A stretch of DNA of 64,000 nt. It comes from Jaltomata sinuosa (lineage: Eukaryota > Streptophyta > Magnoliopsida > Solanales > Solanaceae). Location: contig QJPP01005285.1 in NCBI GenBank assembly GCA_003996215.1, positions 123,496-187,495 on the forward strand. Direction: 5' to 3'. Numbering within the stretch: position 1 is the first letter of the stretch; each line of letters opens with the position of its first letter. The notes below the pieces were generated by a model. That model was not told the origin of the DNA, did no database searches, and saw only the letters and a program-made list of their open reading frames with translations. This document shows, one piece after another, positions 44,001 through 55,591 of the stretch. The position numbers and the translations under genes are program-made.

Positions 44001-44811
44001 TATGGATAAAAATAGAGAATTTAACAACCTATGATCATAATAACATACTTTTAACAATGCCCAAGAACATTCATGCTTTGAATCCCCTTCCTTCCCCGGA
44101 TTCTACCATTCCTAGGTTATTCCAACCTATCCCCAAGTTCCCTCCTAGCAATTCTACCGCATACGAAATATAGTACAAAGATTGGAGAGTAGAAACCTTA
44201 CCTAAGGGAACAAGTTCGAAGGAAAGAGGAGGAAAATTGCCTGAAATTGCCCTAGTTCTTCTCCCAAATGAATTATAGAAAACGGAACTACTTTGGGGAA
44301 GTTTCTGCATTAAAAACACATTGGACCGCTATAGCGGTCCCCGCTTTGCTATAGCGGTCCCGCTATAGCGGTCTTAAGTGGGTGTTGACCGCCTTGACCA
44401 CCGCTATAGCAGTAATTTCCACCTCTATAGTGAAGGTCGCTACCGCGGACCATTTCACTCATCACGAACAGAATGTCCAGAAATCTCCCAGTTTTGGCCA
44501 TTTCACAACACACTTGCTTTCTCTGATGATTCAAAATAACCCCATCACATCAAATGCAATTCCGGGAGTCCTACTTACCCAAACTCGATTCTGAAAAGTC
44601 CCCCGGACTCCTTTATGTCTTGGCTACGTAGAAAACTAGCTCAAAACAAGACGCCTAGACCAATCCTTACCCGGATTTCCCTAGACTCTACCTCGCTCTA
44701 AAACTGACTGAGGTTAGCCTAGCCCAGAATTTCAAACTCCCAAACTTGGAGTTTTCTAACTCTAAAACTTAGCACGATTGGACTACTCGTAATGATGGAC
44801 CAGTTGTTACA
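41085..44811 (-). repeat. Chromovirus LTR flanked by interior sequence on both sides
   Basis: A 3.7-kb LTR from TGTCATGACCC to CAGTTGTTACA, minus orientation. On the left it abuts a primer site and leader (41071-41082). On the right it abuts the end of a pol gene (44861), including the conserved non-coding TTCATCCCCAAACAATC segment also found at 4385 and 52170. It therefore serves as 3' LTR of the element to the right and 5' LTR of a lost element to the left. It carries direct short repeats of GGTACCCGTGCCAACCAT near 43490-43570 and perfect palindromes at 44324 and 44360. Confidence 0.8.
44324..44455. repeat. Palindrome cluster GACCGCTATAGCGGTC
   Basis: A perfect 16-base palindrome at 44324-44339, then CTATAGCGGTC, then a perfect 12-base palindrome CCGCTATAGCGG at 44360-44371, and degenerate copies to 44455. 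Relatives occur at 17303-17314 (CCACTATAGTGG) and 48099-48110 (CCGCTATAGTGG). All lie in LTR sequence of one family. Confidence 0.88.
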
Positions 44812-44860
44812 ACAGATACTAATTTACCCATCGTTCATCCCCAAACAATCAAACCCAAAA

Positions 44861-46868
44861 TTATGGAAATAAAAGGAGGGAAAGTGCAGTACCTGAATCC
44901 TCAAACAGTTGAGGGTACTTGTCCCGCATGTCCTTCTCGGTTTCCTAAGTCTCTTCCTCAACCGGATGATGCTTCCACTAAACCTTTACCATATAAATTA
45001 CCTTTGTCCTCAACCTCCGGACATCCCGAGCAAGAGTTAAAACTGATTCCTCCTCATAACGAAGATCCTTATCAAAAAGTACCTCATCCCACTTGATGAT
45101 TTAATCCCCATCCCCATGGTATATCTTAAGCATGGATACATGAAATACCGGATGGACGCCTGACAAACTAGGTGGAAGTGCTAACCTGTAAGCCACTGGC
45201 CTCACAATTTCAAGAGCTTCAAACGGACCGATGAACCTAGGGCTAAGCTTGCCCTTTGCCCTTCTTACCAAACTGCATAACCCCTTTCATTGGTGACACC
45301 TTCAACAATACTTGTTCACCAGCCTGAAAGTCCATGTCCCAGACCTTGCGATCTGCATACTCCTTCTGCCTACTTTGAGCAGCCAGCAACTTGGTCTGAA
45401 TGCCCCTTACCTTTTCCTGCGCTTTCTTTACTAAGTCTACGACCAGAGGCTTTATATCCCCTTCCTCAAACTACCCAACCGGTGATCTGTAGTTCCTTCC
45501 ATACAATTCCTTGAACGGTGCCATGTCAATACTGGAGTGGTAGCTATTATTGTACGAGAATTTGCATAATGGTAGAAGCTGGTACCAATGACCCCCGAAG
45601 TCTATTACACATGCTCTCAACATGTCTTCAAATACCTGGATCGTCCTCTCCGATTGACCATCAGCCTGAGGATGGAAAGTTGTGCTAAAAGTGCGTCGTG
45701 TACCCAACTCTTCATGTAACTTACCCCAGAACTTAGAAGTAAACTGCGTACCTCTGTCTGAAATGATGGAAAGTGGTACCCCATGCAGTCTCACAATCTC
45801 ATTTACGTAGATCTTAGACAATTGCTGTGAATTGTAATCTACCCTGACCAAAATAAAATGAGCGGACTTGGTCAGCCTGTCAACAATGACCCAAATTGAG
45901 TCACACTTCCCCAATGTCTTGGGAAGACCCACCACAAAATCCATGGCTATCCTTTCCCACTTCCACTTTGGAATTGGCATCCTTTGAAGTAGTCCTGCAG
46001 GTCTTTGATGTTCATACTTTACCTGCTGGTAGTTCTGACATTTGGACACAAAATCAACTATGTCCCTTTTCATTCTGGGCCACCAGTAACGCTGCCTCAA
46101 GTTCCTATACATTTTAGTCACACCCAGATGAATTGAGTACCGCGAACCATGAGGTTCAGCCAAGATTTTTTGAATCATATCATCTACTCGAGGAACACAA
46201 ATCCTCTCTCTAAAATGCAACACTCCACCAGAGTCTAGGATAACTTCTCTGGACTCCCCTGATATTGCATGACCTCGAAACTTACTCAGTTTCAGATCCT
46301 GAAACTGTTTCACCTTTATTTCCTCTATAAAGGTGGCCTTGACCTTAATGCTGGACAACAAACCACCTTGATCTGAAACACCCAAGTGCATGAACTTGGC
46401 CTCTAACTCCCTAATTTCCTTAACTAGTGGTCGTTTGGAGACCCCCAAACAAGACAAGCTACCCATGCTAACAGTTTTCCAGCTTAATGCGTCTGCCACC
46501 ATATTAGCCTTACCTGAATAGTACTGGATGGTCACATCATAGTCCTTCAATAGCTCCATCCACCTTCTCTGCCTCAAATTCAAATCCTTCTGAGTGAATA
46601 CGTGTTGTAGACTGTGATGATCTGTGAACACCTCACACTTGACACCATAAAGGTAGTGTCTCCAAATTTTTAATGCGAAAACCACCGCTTCCAACTCTAA
46701 GTCGTAAGTCGGGTAATTCCTCTCATGCACCTTCAACTGCCTGGATACATAGGCTATCACATTCCTATCCTGCATCAACATAGCACCCAAACCAGAATGT
46801 GAAGCATCACAGTAAACAACAAAATCTTTACCTTCAACCGGCAAGGACAATATAGGAGATGTGGTCAA
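44861..46868 (-). pseudogene. RNase H, integrase and chromodomain of the 41085-47678 element
   Basis: RNase H: YCDASHSGLGAML, FTDHHSLQHVFTQKDLNLRQ, NMVADALS. The integrase zinc-binding domain has SIHLGVTKMYRNLRQRYWW, but its Cys pair is CQNY, so the last ligand is lost. The catalytic core keeps all three acids: MDFVVGLPK, SDRGTQFTS, DGQSERTIQ. The open frame ends at a stop near 45471 where Trp is expected. It continues in part through the C-terminal region, where a 7-base duplication near 45250 breaks the frame. The chromodomain (LARDVRRLRTK, WKHHPVEE, DMRDKYPQLFEDSG) ends at the stop 44861-44863. Confidence 0.88.
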
Positions 46869-46883
46869 AAGTGTCTTGAGCTC

Positions 46884-47678
46884 TTAGAATCTCTCCTCGC
46901 ACTTGTCGGACAACACGAATGGTACATCTTTCTGTGTCAGTCTGGTCAAGTGAGTAGCAATAGAAGCAAAATCCTTAACAAACCTCATGTAGTATCCTGC
47001 GAGTCTAACAAAATTCCTCACCTCTATCACCGAGCTAGGCTGGGCCCAACTCTTGACTACCTCGATCTTTTGGGGATCTACCATTACCCCCCATTCTGAC
47101 ACTACATGCCCCAAGAATGCCACTGAAGTCAACCAAAACTCACTCAGTGAATTTTGCATAAAGCTTTTGGTGTCTCACGATATCCAGCAAAATACGAAGA
47201 TGATTAGCATGCTCCTCCCTACTCTTAGAGTAGATCAAAATATCATCGATGAACACGATAACGAAGGAATCCAAGTATGACTTAAGCACCCCATTCATCA
47301 AACTCATGAATGTTGCCGGTGCATTGGTAAAACCAAATGATACTACTAGAAACTAGTAATGCCCATACCGAGTCCGAAAAGCAATTTTCGGAATGTCCTC
47401 AGTCCTAATCTTTAACTGATGGTACCCCGACCTCAAGTCAATTTTTGAGAACATTGATGCACCCTGAAGCTGGTCAAGCAAATCATCTATACGGGGTAGA
47501 GGGTACTTATTCCGGATGGTCACCTTGTTCAACTGCCTATAATCTATGCACATCCGCATACTACCATCCTTCTCCTTTACAAATAAAATCGGAGCACCCC
47601 AAGGCGAAGCACTGGGACGTATAAATCCCTTATCTAAGAGTTCCTGCAGCTGAGTCTTAAGTTCCCTTAACTCTACAA
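46884..47678 (-). pseudogene. Reverse transcriptase, truncated at its start
   Basis: The reading begins abruptly at ELRELKTQLQELLDKGF; everything upstream (gag, protease, first part of the fingers) is gone, and unrelated sequence starts near 47679. Motifs then follow: SPWGAPILFVKEKDGS, CIDYRQLNKVTIRNKYPLPR, FSKIDLRSGYHQL, FRTRYGHY, a stop, SFGFTNAPATFM and VFIDDILIYS (about 47230-47260). A frameshift near 47150 precedes FLGHVVSEWGVMVDPQK and AGYYMRFVKDFASIA. Confidence 0.88.
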
Positions 47679-48118
47679 TATTTTGGGCATTATAACCCCT
47701 AAATTTTATCCAAATCACAAATTTTATCCAAAAATAACCCTTCATCTCCCCCACCATTCTTGGCCCATTTTTGGCCAAAATTTTCATAATCCTTACGCCC
47801 AGAATGCTGTGGAAGCATTGTGAATGTAAGGGAAGCCTTCATGCTTCGGAAATCTGAACAAAAATACAACCTATTTTCTAGTTCAAAAATCAACTACAAT
47901 GTCTACCCAAAGTTATTATTTTCTACCACAATCCTACCTAAAATCATGCAAGAAAGTAAAGAAGTATGTAAGAACGATTGTTACCTGGAAATATCAACGT
48001 CGAGAGCGGGGTAATCGGGAGAAAAGGGAGAATTTTTGGAAGTATATAGAGGAGAATGGGGTGGAAACCCATTTCTCCCCTATTTCAACTGATGTCAACC
48101 GCTATAGTGGTCGGCATT
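47679..48118 (-). repeat. Junction sequence and LTR fragment
   Basis: 47679-47800 is AT-rich and unassigned, with a small direct repeat AAATTTTATCCAAA. From about 47950 to 48118 it resembles the palindrome-bearing part of the 41085 LTR (GTCAACCGCTATAGTGGTCG at 48093). It is cut at 48118 by the next element; the missing right part should lie beyond the window. Confidence 0.5.
48114..48118. other. Left flank, expected target duplication (GCATT)
   Basis: GCATT precedes the LTR terminus at 48119. The matching copy should follow the far LTR outside the window. Confidence 0.45.
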
Positions 48119-51100
48119 TGTCACGACCCGATTTCTCAAGTCATGATGGCACCTACCATCCCCAGTAGGCGAACCAATTTCCGTAGCCCAGAACGGTTAG
48201 TAATGGGCTACTACCTAATCAAAATGCACCAGCAAGCAGAAATAAGCGAAAGCAAAACTCGAATATAAATACATAAACGGAACTACACCAACCCCAACAC
48301 TTGGTATCAATAGTACAGAAGCTTCTAATAGGATACAACTGCTAGTAGTAACAAAATACAACATAAATTGCCTCCGAAAGTACAAGGAGCAACAGTACAA
48401 CAGATGAGATGTAGACAAGCCCCGACCGTCAGGCGCTCACCCTAGTCTCAAAGATCCAAAGGCTGCACGAGTCTTCAACGTGATCAACGGCGAAAGGTCA
48501 GCTAATATCTGCACAAAAAAGTGCAGAAGTGTAGTATGAGCACTAAAACCACGGGTACTCAGTAGGTATCATAGGCCGACTGAGCGCATATAAGATATAA
48601 AAGCAGTAAGTAACAGATAGAAGGAAAGCAATCACTTAGGCAATAAGCAAGGCACAAGGAGCTAGCACAGATCATCCATAACCAAGAGCTTCAAGTAACA
48701 CATGCTAGCACAGAGATACAATTACACAGAATCACAGGTGAAGGAAAGGAGAACGCACCTGGAGTCCTTGCACAACAATATAAGTAAGTAGAGAGAGAGT
48801 TGAGAAAATAGCGGTATACCGGTAACCTCAAGTGGAAGGAAAAGACGGCGAGCAGTCTAACATACTCAAAATAGAATCAACCAGTATAAGGAAATCATAA
48901 CACCAATCCAATCATATGATAGCATAACCAGGGAATCACCTCACAAGTACAACCCTAGGATGAAATAACTAGGCCACAATAACCGAGAGATACCACTCAG
49001 CTTCCCACAAGAATAGAACCAGAGTCTCACACTCTGCTCAAAAGGCCACATAAAAGTGCCTCAATAAGATAGGACTCCAAAGCCCTCTCAATAATCAAAA
49101 ATCCCACAATCAAAGCCTCAATAGGCTAGCCATCACTAATCTTTCAAGAACCGGGTGCCAAGATAAGCTCTAAGTAAAAACAGGAGTAAATATAGTCTAC
49201 CTACAGTCCCAATAGTCGCCCATACAACCGAGGAACACAATCAACTGAAAGCAAACCCTCCGGCATCCCATACTACCGGAGCGTACACTGAACACACAAC
49301 AAACAAGGGTGGAATCCAATGCATGATATGATATGATATGAAATAGAACCTCTGTATGTACCTCCTCCAGTGCTAATCGGTCCCAGCAGGCAGGTTCCAT
49401 GGAAGGACTCAGCCTCTATACCTCTACTCCACCGTATACCCTTCCCTCCGGCGCACGCAGCCTGAAGCCCCAGGCCCAGAGCGGCAAGGTCCATGGAGGT
49501 CCCCGACCCCATACTAAAACTCAGTATCAAGATATGTCATCCGGAAGCAAGTCCGGGATCAAGATAGAGACCCAGTCTCAAGTATGCATGCCCAGACCCT
49601 GTCCAGGACTAAAGTAGTAGAAAATTCTTCAAAAACCCCTCCAAGGGTGCCCGGGCGTAACCGGGTCTAAAACTATAGTAAATCAAGTCTAGTGCTCCGC
49701 CCTGCAGAGACTAGTATCAGTAATAAAATCAAGTCTGGTGCTATGCCCCGCAGAGACTAGTATCAGTAATAAAATCAGTGCGAAAACATCCAGAAATCCC
49801 CTTTTCTATCAACAACAGTACCAAAAACAGGCCCCCAGGGCCATGCAAATTTAGGAAAACTGTCAGTAGTGGCTCACAGCCAAAACTGTAGTAAAACATG
49901 CAGGGGAAAACCTTTTTTATGGATGATATGCTCGCACACAAATATAAAAGCAGCCCAACGGCTCACAAAAATTCCTATCAGCCCTGCACAGGCCCAATAG
50001 CTACTCAGCAGACATAACCAGCCTAAAAGGATAATCTCTATGTCCGGGACTCGCGGACATTCCTAAATAGCCCACCATCTATGTTCCAGAGTCAATACAA
50101 GGCCACACAGGACCACAAAGGTAATATACATTACTACGCGAATACTACAAACAACATATGAAATAGACGGACGAAAGGCGGACAAGGTCTGGGGTACCAA
50201 CCTATAACAACCCATCCAAGGATGCTAATTAATGCAGTTATAGCCTATATACGCAGAGTCTAGATAGGGGAAAACCATAACCTACCTGTCATCCAATGAC
50301 TAGCTGCGGGAACAGCATTGTCCAGACTCGAACAGCTCCAGGAAGCTTTGAATCACATAAAACAAATACTTTCAACTAAAGCCCCAAAGGCGTCTCTATG
50401 AAGCCTGACCAACCAAGGTAATGGAACAATTGCTAGAATCGACAAGGCTGCAAGAACGAGCCATAGCCAATTGATAAGGTGTTAATGTCACACTCACGAC
50501 CAGCCAACTCCAAAGCGTAAAAATAAGGCCAATAACAATAACAAATGGCAGCTAAATCCAACAACAATACGTTAACAACATCTCAAAGGAGCGACGAGCT
50601 CCCGAGGCACTATTTCAAGGCGTACTTCATGTCATTCAATCCAATAACTATCGTACGTGACTCCAATAAGAATCACACCAATTCCCAGTACCTCCAACAC
50701 CTTAACACCATCAACATACAACAATAACAACCCAATTTAATATGACAAAGGGGCTGCCCAGAGCCACAGATCCAAAATACCACTTCGTGGCTCAGAAATC
50801 CATAAAACAATACTAGAACATATAATAACGAAGGAGGGTCATAGGAGGAAGGTTACCTCGACAAAAAGCTTTGAAATATCAAGCTAAACATTCTGTTATA
50901 AGGACCCACCACGAGCTGTAACAATATACGGCAAGAAAACATGACAAACATGCCGATAACGATAAGTTCTCCTCGGAATTGATTCTAAAGCTCAAATTAA
51001 GAATGAGTCAAGGATTTAGAACCCTTACCTTCAGATAATCAAATGATAATAGCATAAAAATATCAGTTCCACGAACTACCTCCTTGCAGTAGCAACAAAC

Positions 51101-52151
51101 GTATCCAAATCTAACAAGAAACTACTACAAGTTATCGAAAAATACAACTTTTTGTGACTAGAAGCTTAGAATCTTGATTCAACAAATAGATAAGTGTACG
51201 GGATCCATACCTCGCCAATATAACTCCGTAGCTACTTCCAAATACTCAGAAAATACCTGCTGGATTGCTGCATCAACACCCACGAAGATACGCCATGAAA
51301 TCGACGGGGAAAACTATACCAAAATGACGAGCTCGCGATGTAGAGCAACTTCCGTTAAACTTCTGAATTGAAAGTATCAAAGTCCATGGATTATTTATGG
51401 ACTCTCCCTCTGATTTTCTAAGAATTTTGGGTGAAAATATGGGTTAAAACGAAGGAGAAATCAGCTTTTATAAGCTGAACCGACTAAGGACGTAGGCCCC
51501 ACCTTGACATGTCTGCTTGCGCAGTCTTACGAAAATATGAATATCTCTCTATTCTGAAGTCATATGTATGAACGGTTTAGTGAGTTGGAAATTAGACTCG
51601 TAGACCTTCAATTTGGTATATTGGGGGCCCACTAAATCTTTATAGGTAGGGAGAAACACCCCAATACATTTAACACAAATTTGAAAAGAATTCCTTAAAG
51701 GAATTTACAATAACTTTTTTCGACTTTTGTTTCGCAACTTGCTTGACTTCAAAACTTATCATATGACCATTTTGCGATTATAATACCTCATAACACATCC
51801 TTCTTAGTATATTAGACACTATTAGTCTTACCCCAAAGTCACGGGTTACTTTAAACCTTCAAACGGGCGAGGTATTACACGAGGCATTTCTTTAACTCGA
51901 ACTTTTGAGTAAGGGATTCCTTTGACCTAGAACCTTGGTTTAATTCTTTGATATTACCAATAATGTTGACGGAAGTCCACGATTTCCATAGTTGAAGCTC
52001 TAAAACGAGGAACGACCATAAAGACCAAACAAACGGCCCGGGCACCGAACTACCGGTCCCGACAAGCCATAAATGACTTGGGCCTCTACAAGTAAGCTCT
52101 AATGGTACAAGAAAGGCAAAAACGTGTAAATGACCGAAAAGGGTCATTACA
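48119..52151 (-). repeat. 3' LTR of the 48119 element
   Basis: A 4033-bp LTR from TGTCACGACCC to AAAGGGTCATTACA. It is colinear with 55592-59256 through 51784. It includes a two-copy duplication near 49684-49780 (AGACTAGTATCAGTAATAAA twice, about 46 bp apart) and a short ATGAT/ATATG run at 49322. Its terminus family matches the LTR at 855. The open frames in it match no protein. Confidence 0.9.
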
Positions 52152-53640
52152 TTATCCACTACTAAAAAGACTTTCGTCCCCGAAAGTCAGGAAGGAATAA
52201 AATACCAGAGATTTAAGGACAACAGATACCACGCTCGTACTACTCTCTCGGACAACCCGGGTAACCTCCGCGACCGGACGGCACCCAATAGAACAGAACC
52301 AAAGAAAGCAACCAAGTGTTAATTTCTTACTAGCCAAGCTAGATTTCAACCTCCAAAGATCTGCCAACCCAAACTGAACCTCGAGAATCTTAACCAAAAA
52401 GAACCTACACAACACCGAAACCAGAGCACCAAGGCTATCAACACACAAAACTCGAATCCTCAAAACCATACCAAGTTCACCAGAAAATCCGTCAACCCGA
52501 AACTCTAACTCATGAACCCGTTGTTCTGCAAAAGCCCCCCTTTTTTTTAATTCTGAACTGAATCCTTTAGCACCATAAAAAGGAAGCTGCATACAAGCTG
52601 AACACTCAAACCACCCTCAAAGCATCAACTGACACACCGGAGATCCATAGTTACTGCTTATACTTTACCACGAACGAAGTCACCCATTTTATTCAATTGC
52701 ATTTTAAGCTAATATATAGGCTACTAGCCTTTGCCATCCAAGATAATAACCCGTAGCATATCATTGAAACTAAAGTTACCTGCCTTGACTGACCACCAAC
52801 CAACGAACAAACATTTTTTTCTAACATCAAATTCGCTAACTGAACCGTGCCAGGTCTGAATCAGCTGAAAGTGAATGAACCAGGGCAATCTTCCCAAAAG
52901 ACCCAAACCAAAACCATGATCCTGCAAGAAATGTGGTAAGCCTACCACGAAGTCTGTAACCATGAGCCAAGCTCCCAACTCTAGAAAACACTACTGCTAC
53001 TCCGAACACTTGAACACCATTTGAATGTGAAATTGCCTTACGAATCTCACCTCAGGAAGAAGTCCACCATGCCACAAATATCAAGTCCAAACACCCCGAA
53101 GGCAAAGGAAAAAGGTGCCTGGGGTTCAAAGTTACCATCTAGCCATAGAAATTTTCGCATATACTTTCAACTCATTCCTTTGGCTCGAATCAAATGCTCT
53201 ACTGGTTCTGCAAACAACCAACCACTTCGAAGCATTTATCATAATGAACTTCTCGTCCATACTGGCCGAGTCTAACCAACACTAGAACCCCACATAAACA
53301 ATAACTCCGGAGGACAATTAAACAATCTTTCAAATCCTGGGCAAACGAATGGCTATTATCAGTCTCTACGTATCATCAGAGCTCAAAATAGCCTCGCTAG
53401 TCTTAACCCGCACAAGCTGACCACATAAAGCATACACCACTATTGAAGCTCAAACTTACGCTTCTGAGTCTGTCCAACCATGGTGGAAGAACCTCATACT
53501 AACTAGAACACTGCTGAAATTTAGAATATCTCGCCTTTTGCAGAGGTTAGCCAAGGACTAGGTGTCCAAGGCCAATAGTCGCATCCACAACTGAAGTAAA
53601 GAAGCTAAGTTGCCCGCACCCACTGCCTCCCGGCACTAGG
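52152..53640 (-). pseudogene. Decayed pol remnants of the 48119 element
   Basis: Islands of recognisable sequence remain in the expected order. Next to the LTR, TTCGTCCCCGAAAGTCAG (about 52171) and a reading ending SFLTFGDESLF mirror the pol C-terminus of the 855 element (FFLTFEDESLF). The chromodomain is visible only as nucleotide similarity (about 52240-52290). Near 52940, TDFVVGLPH keeps the first integrase Asp segment. At 53545-53640 the plus strand has GTTAGCCAAGGACTAGGTGT, matching GTTAGCCAAGGACTGGATGT at 5919 in the 855 element. Between the islands there is no conserved frame. Confidence 0.68.
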
Positions 53641-54821
53641 ATGCTGCAACCAAATAGAACTAACACCAACCATTCGATGTAACCTGCCAAGCCATGATTC
53701 TGAACCCCAACTTTCAAAACTACCAACTAAAGCCTTGGTCGAACCAGGATGCTGCCAATGAACCCGTAAGAACCAAGCCAACTAGCCCTGAATATTCAAA
53801 TTGCCAACACCGCAGTTGCTACTGAAACAAAACCAATCGATGGAAAACCCACATCAATGTGTATACGGCTGAATCGAATCATCGACACACAATCCCAAAG
53901 CAAACCTTCATCGCCACCTCAGGCAACTACGAGGACACATAAACACATAAAAAGAGTTATCTCCCTTCTTTTTCAACTAAACAAAAATGCTTCCTTAGCA
54001 TATACTAAACCTTATAAATCCTTTCTCGAATAAGAACCTGAAGACATTACCTTACTACTCATAGCTACACGTCAAATTCAATAAGGCAGGAGAAGGATGG
54101 ATGCCCAACTCACCCGAAATGCCTACAAATACAACCAAACCACGAGGTTACGATCAACACTTAGTTGGAAGTTCTAAAGTCAAAACCCAATCACGATGCC
54201 AACATCCAGAGCTCATCAAAAAAAACTATAATCAAGATTCGTTCCAACTGGAGCTAGGGATACAACCAAACACCCAACGGACCAGGAAGTGGAGGAGAAT
54301 ATAGGAACAACCCACATACCTACCAACCTCCTAAACTAATCAACAAAGAGGGCCGACTCTAGACACTCGGGAGACCAAACCAATCTATGCACACTAGCAT
54401 AACAAATATCTCCCAACTGAGGGAAAATCTTAACTCCGGCACAACTACTAGTAATACACCAAACCATCATACGGATCTCTAGCCACACTAGATAATGGCC
54501 TAGGAAACAACAATCTAGGACCGCTTAACAAGGGAAACAAAACCAAAAGTCCAGAATTACAATAAAACAGGGGTAACCCGACTAGAAACAGAATAAGAAG
54601 AACTACCCACGACCTACAACTCTGGGAAAATACCTCTCAAGGCTAACTTACCCCCATCCACTACTAAAGAATAAACTACCAATAAAATAACATATCGGTA
54701 CTACAATTCGGGTAGCCAAACAACTTAAACAAATAGCAGGTAGGTATATAAGAAAATAAACGACAGAAAGGATAGAATTGCAACGCCAGCAGGACTATCA
54801 CAAGTCGAAGGTAGCAAAAGC
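53641..54821 (-). other. Unreadable interior, no domain seen
   Basis: This stretch lies where reverse transcriptase and protease should be, yet I find none of their motifs in any frame. It is either very decayed pol or unrelated filler carried by the element. Confidence 0.4.
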
Positions 54822-55384
54822 CTAACCTGGAGCAACGATATCAGGAACCTCTACCTCTGGCCCACCAAGAGGAGTATCAAGCTGATGGGATATAACTCTG
54901 GACTGAGTAGTCGAAACTAAAGGCCTAACCAGCCCTCGCCGGGGACAATATCTATAAAGGTAACCAATCTCTCCACAATGATAAAAACCAGGCTGTCTGG
55001 GATACACAATTCTGGGGCAATTCCTAGCAAAGTGCCCATGCTCACCACACCAAAAATAGCCTATACCAGATGAAATCCGACTGGAAAATCTCGCCTCGTA
55101 CTCCAATACCGATAGACAACCCTGCTGAAGAACTAGAAGCTCAACTATAACTGAAGCACCACTCACAGAACCAGGTACTGAAACACTCACCAGAGGACTC
55201 AGAGTCCTAGCCACAATGTCCTGAAGTGTTGAGGTTGCTATAAATCTAGTCGGAGGTTGGGATGACCCCACATCCCTATCTAGTGCGGTAAACCCTCACT
55301 CAGAAGTCCTGGCGCTAGTGGAAGCACTGAAGCAACAGGCACAGAAGCCTCGGGACCAACCGCTATCGCACTCGTCTGAGGCAT
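54822..55384 (-). pseudogene. gag remnant with two damaged zinc knuckles
   Basis: The ATG at 55384 opens MPQTSAIAVGPEASVPVASV, about 190 bases from the primer site, and stops near 55280. The following open segment has a DIVARTL stretch and two knuckle-like units: YFWCGEHGHFARNC, with the first Cys replaced by Tyr, and FYHCGEIGYLYRYC, with the first Cys replaced by Phe and the His by Tyr. The main gag domain between the start and the knuckles is largely missing. The remnant is much shorter than a normal chromovirus gag. Confidence 0.68.
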
Positions 55385-55576
55385 CTCAGAATGAATGAAC
55401 AACTGAAGTTTTAGAATTCAATAAAGTCGAGAGCGCACAATAAGGAGTCAATAAGATGAAACTTTTCCTAACAATGCCCTGCAGCCTCCCGCAGATAGGA
55501 TACGGATGTCATCATACCGATCCGCGAGACTCTCCTAAGACACTTGTTTCTGTACCACGACACCGGTGAACCTAGG

Positions 55577-55588
55577 GCTCTAATACCA
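55577..55588 (-). other. Primer binding site, initiator Met type with one mismatch
   Basis: On the minus strand TGGTATTAGAGC, three bases from the LTR end, against TGGTATCAGAGC in the other elements. The C-to-T change may be post-insertional. Confidence 0.8.
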
Positions 55589-55591
55589 AGC

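Noticed and set aside
45290..45514. Plus-strand open frames over pol regions (also at 5648, 6941, 7874, 45896)
   Set aside because: They are antisense shadows of minus-strand pol, which has clear domain motifs in the opposite frame.
49399..49617. Paired open frames duplicated at 49399-49617 and 56872-57084
   Set aside because: They occur because the two LTRs of one element are copies of each other. No protein motif and no codon-level conservation is visible.
52724..52978. Open frame of 84 codons as an independent gene
   Set aside because: Its start (TDFVVGLPH) is the first catalytic segment of integrase in a decayed pol; the rest is frame-shifted decay.
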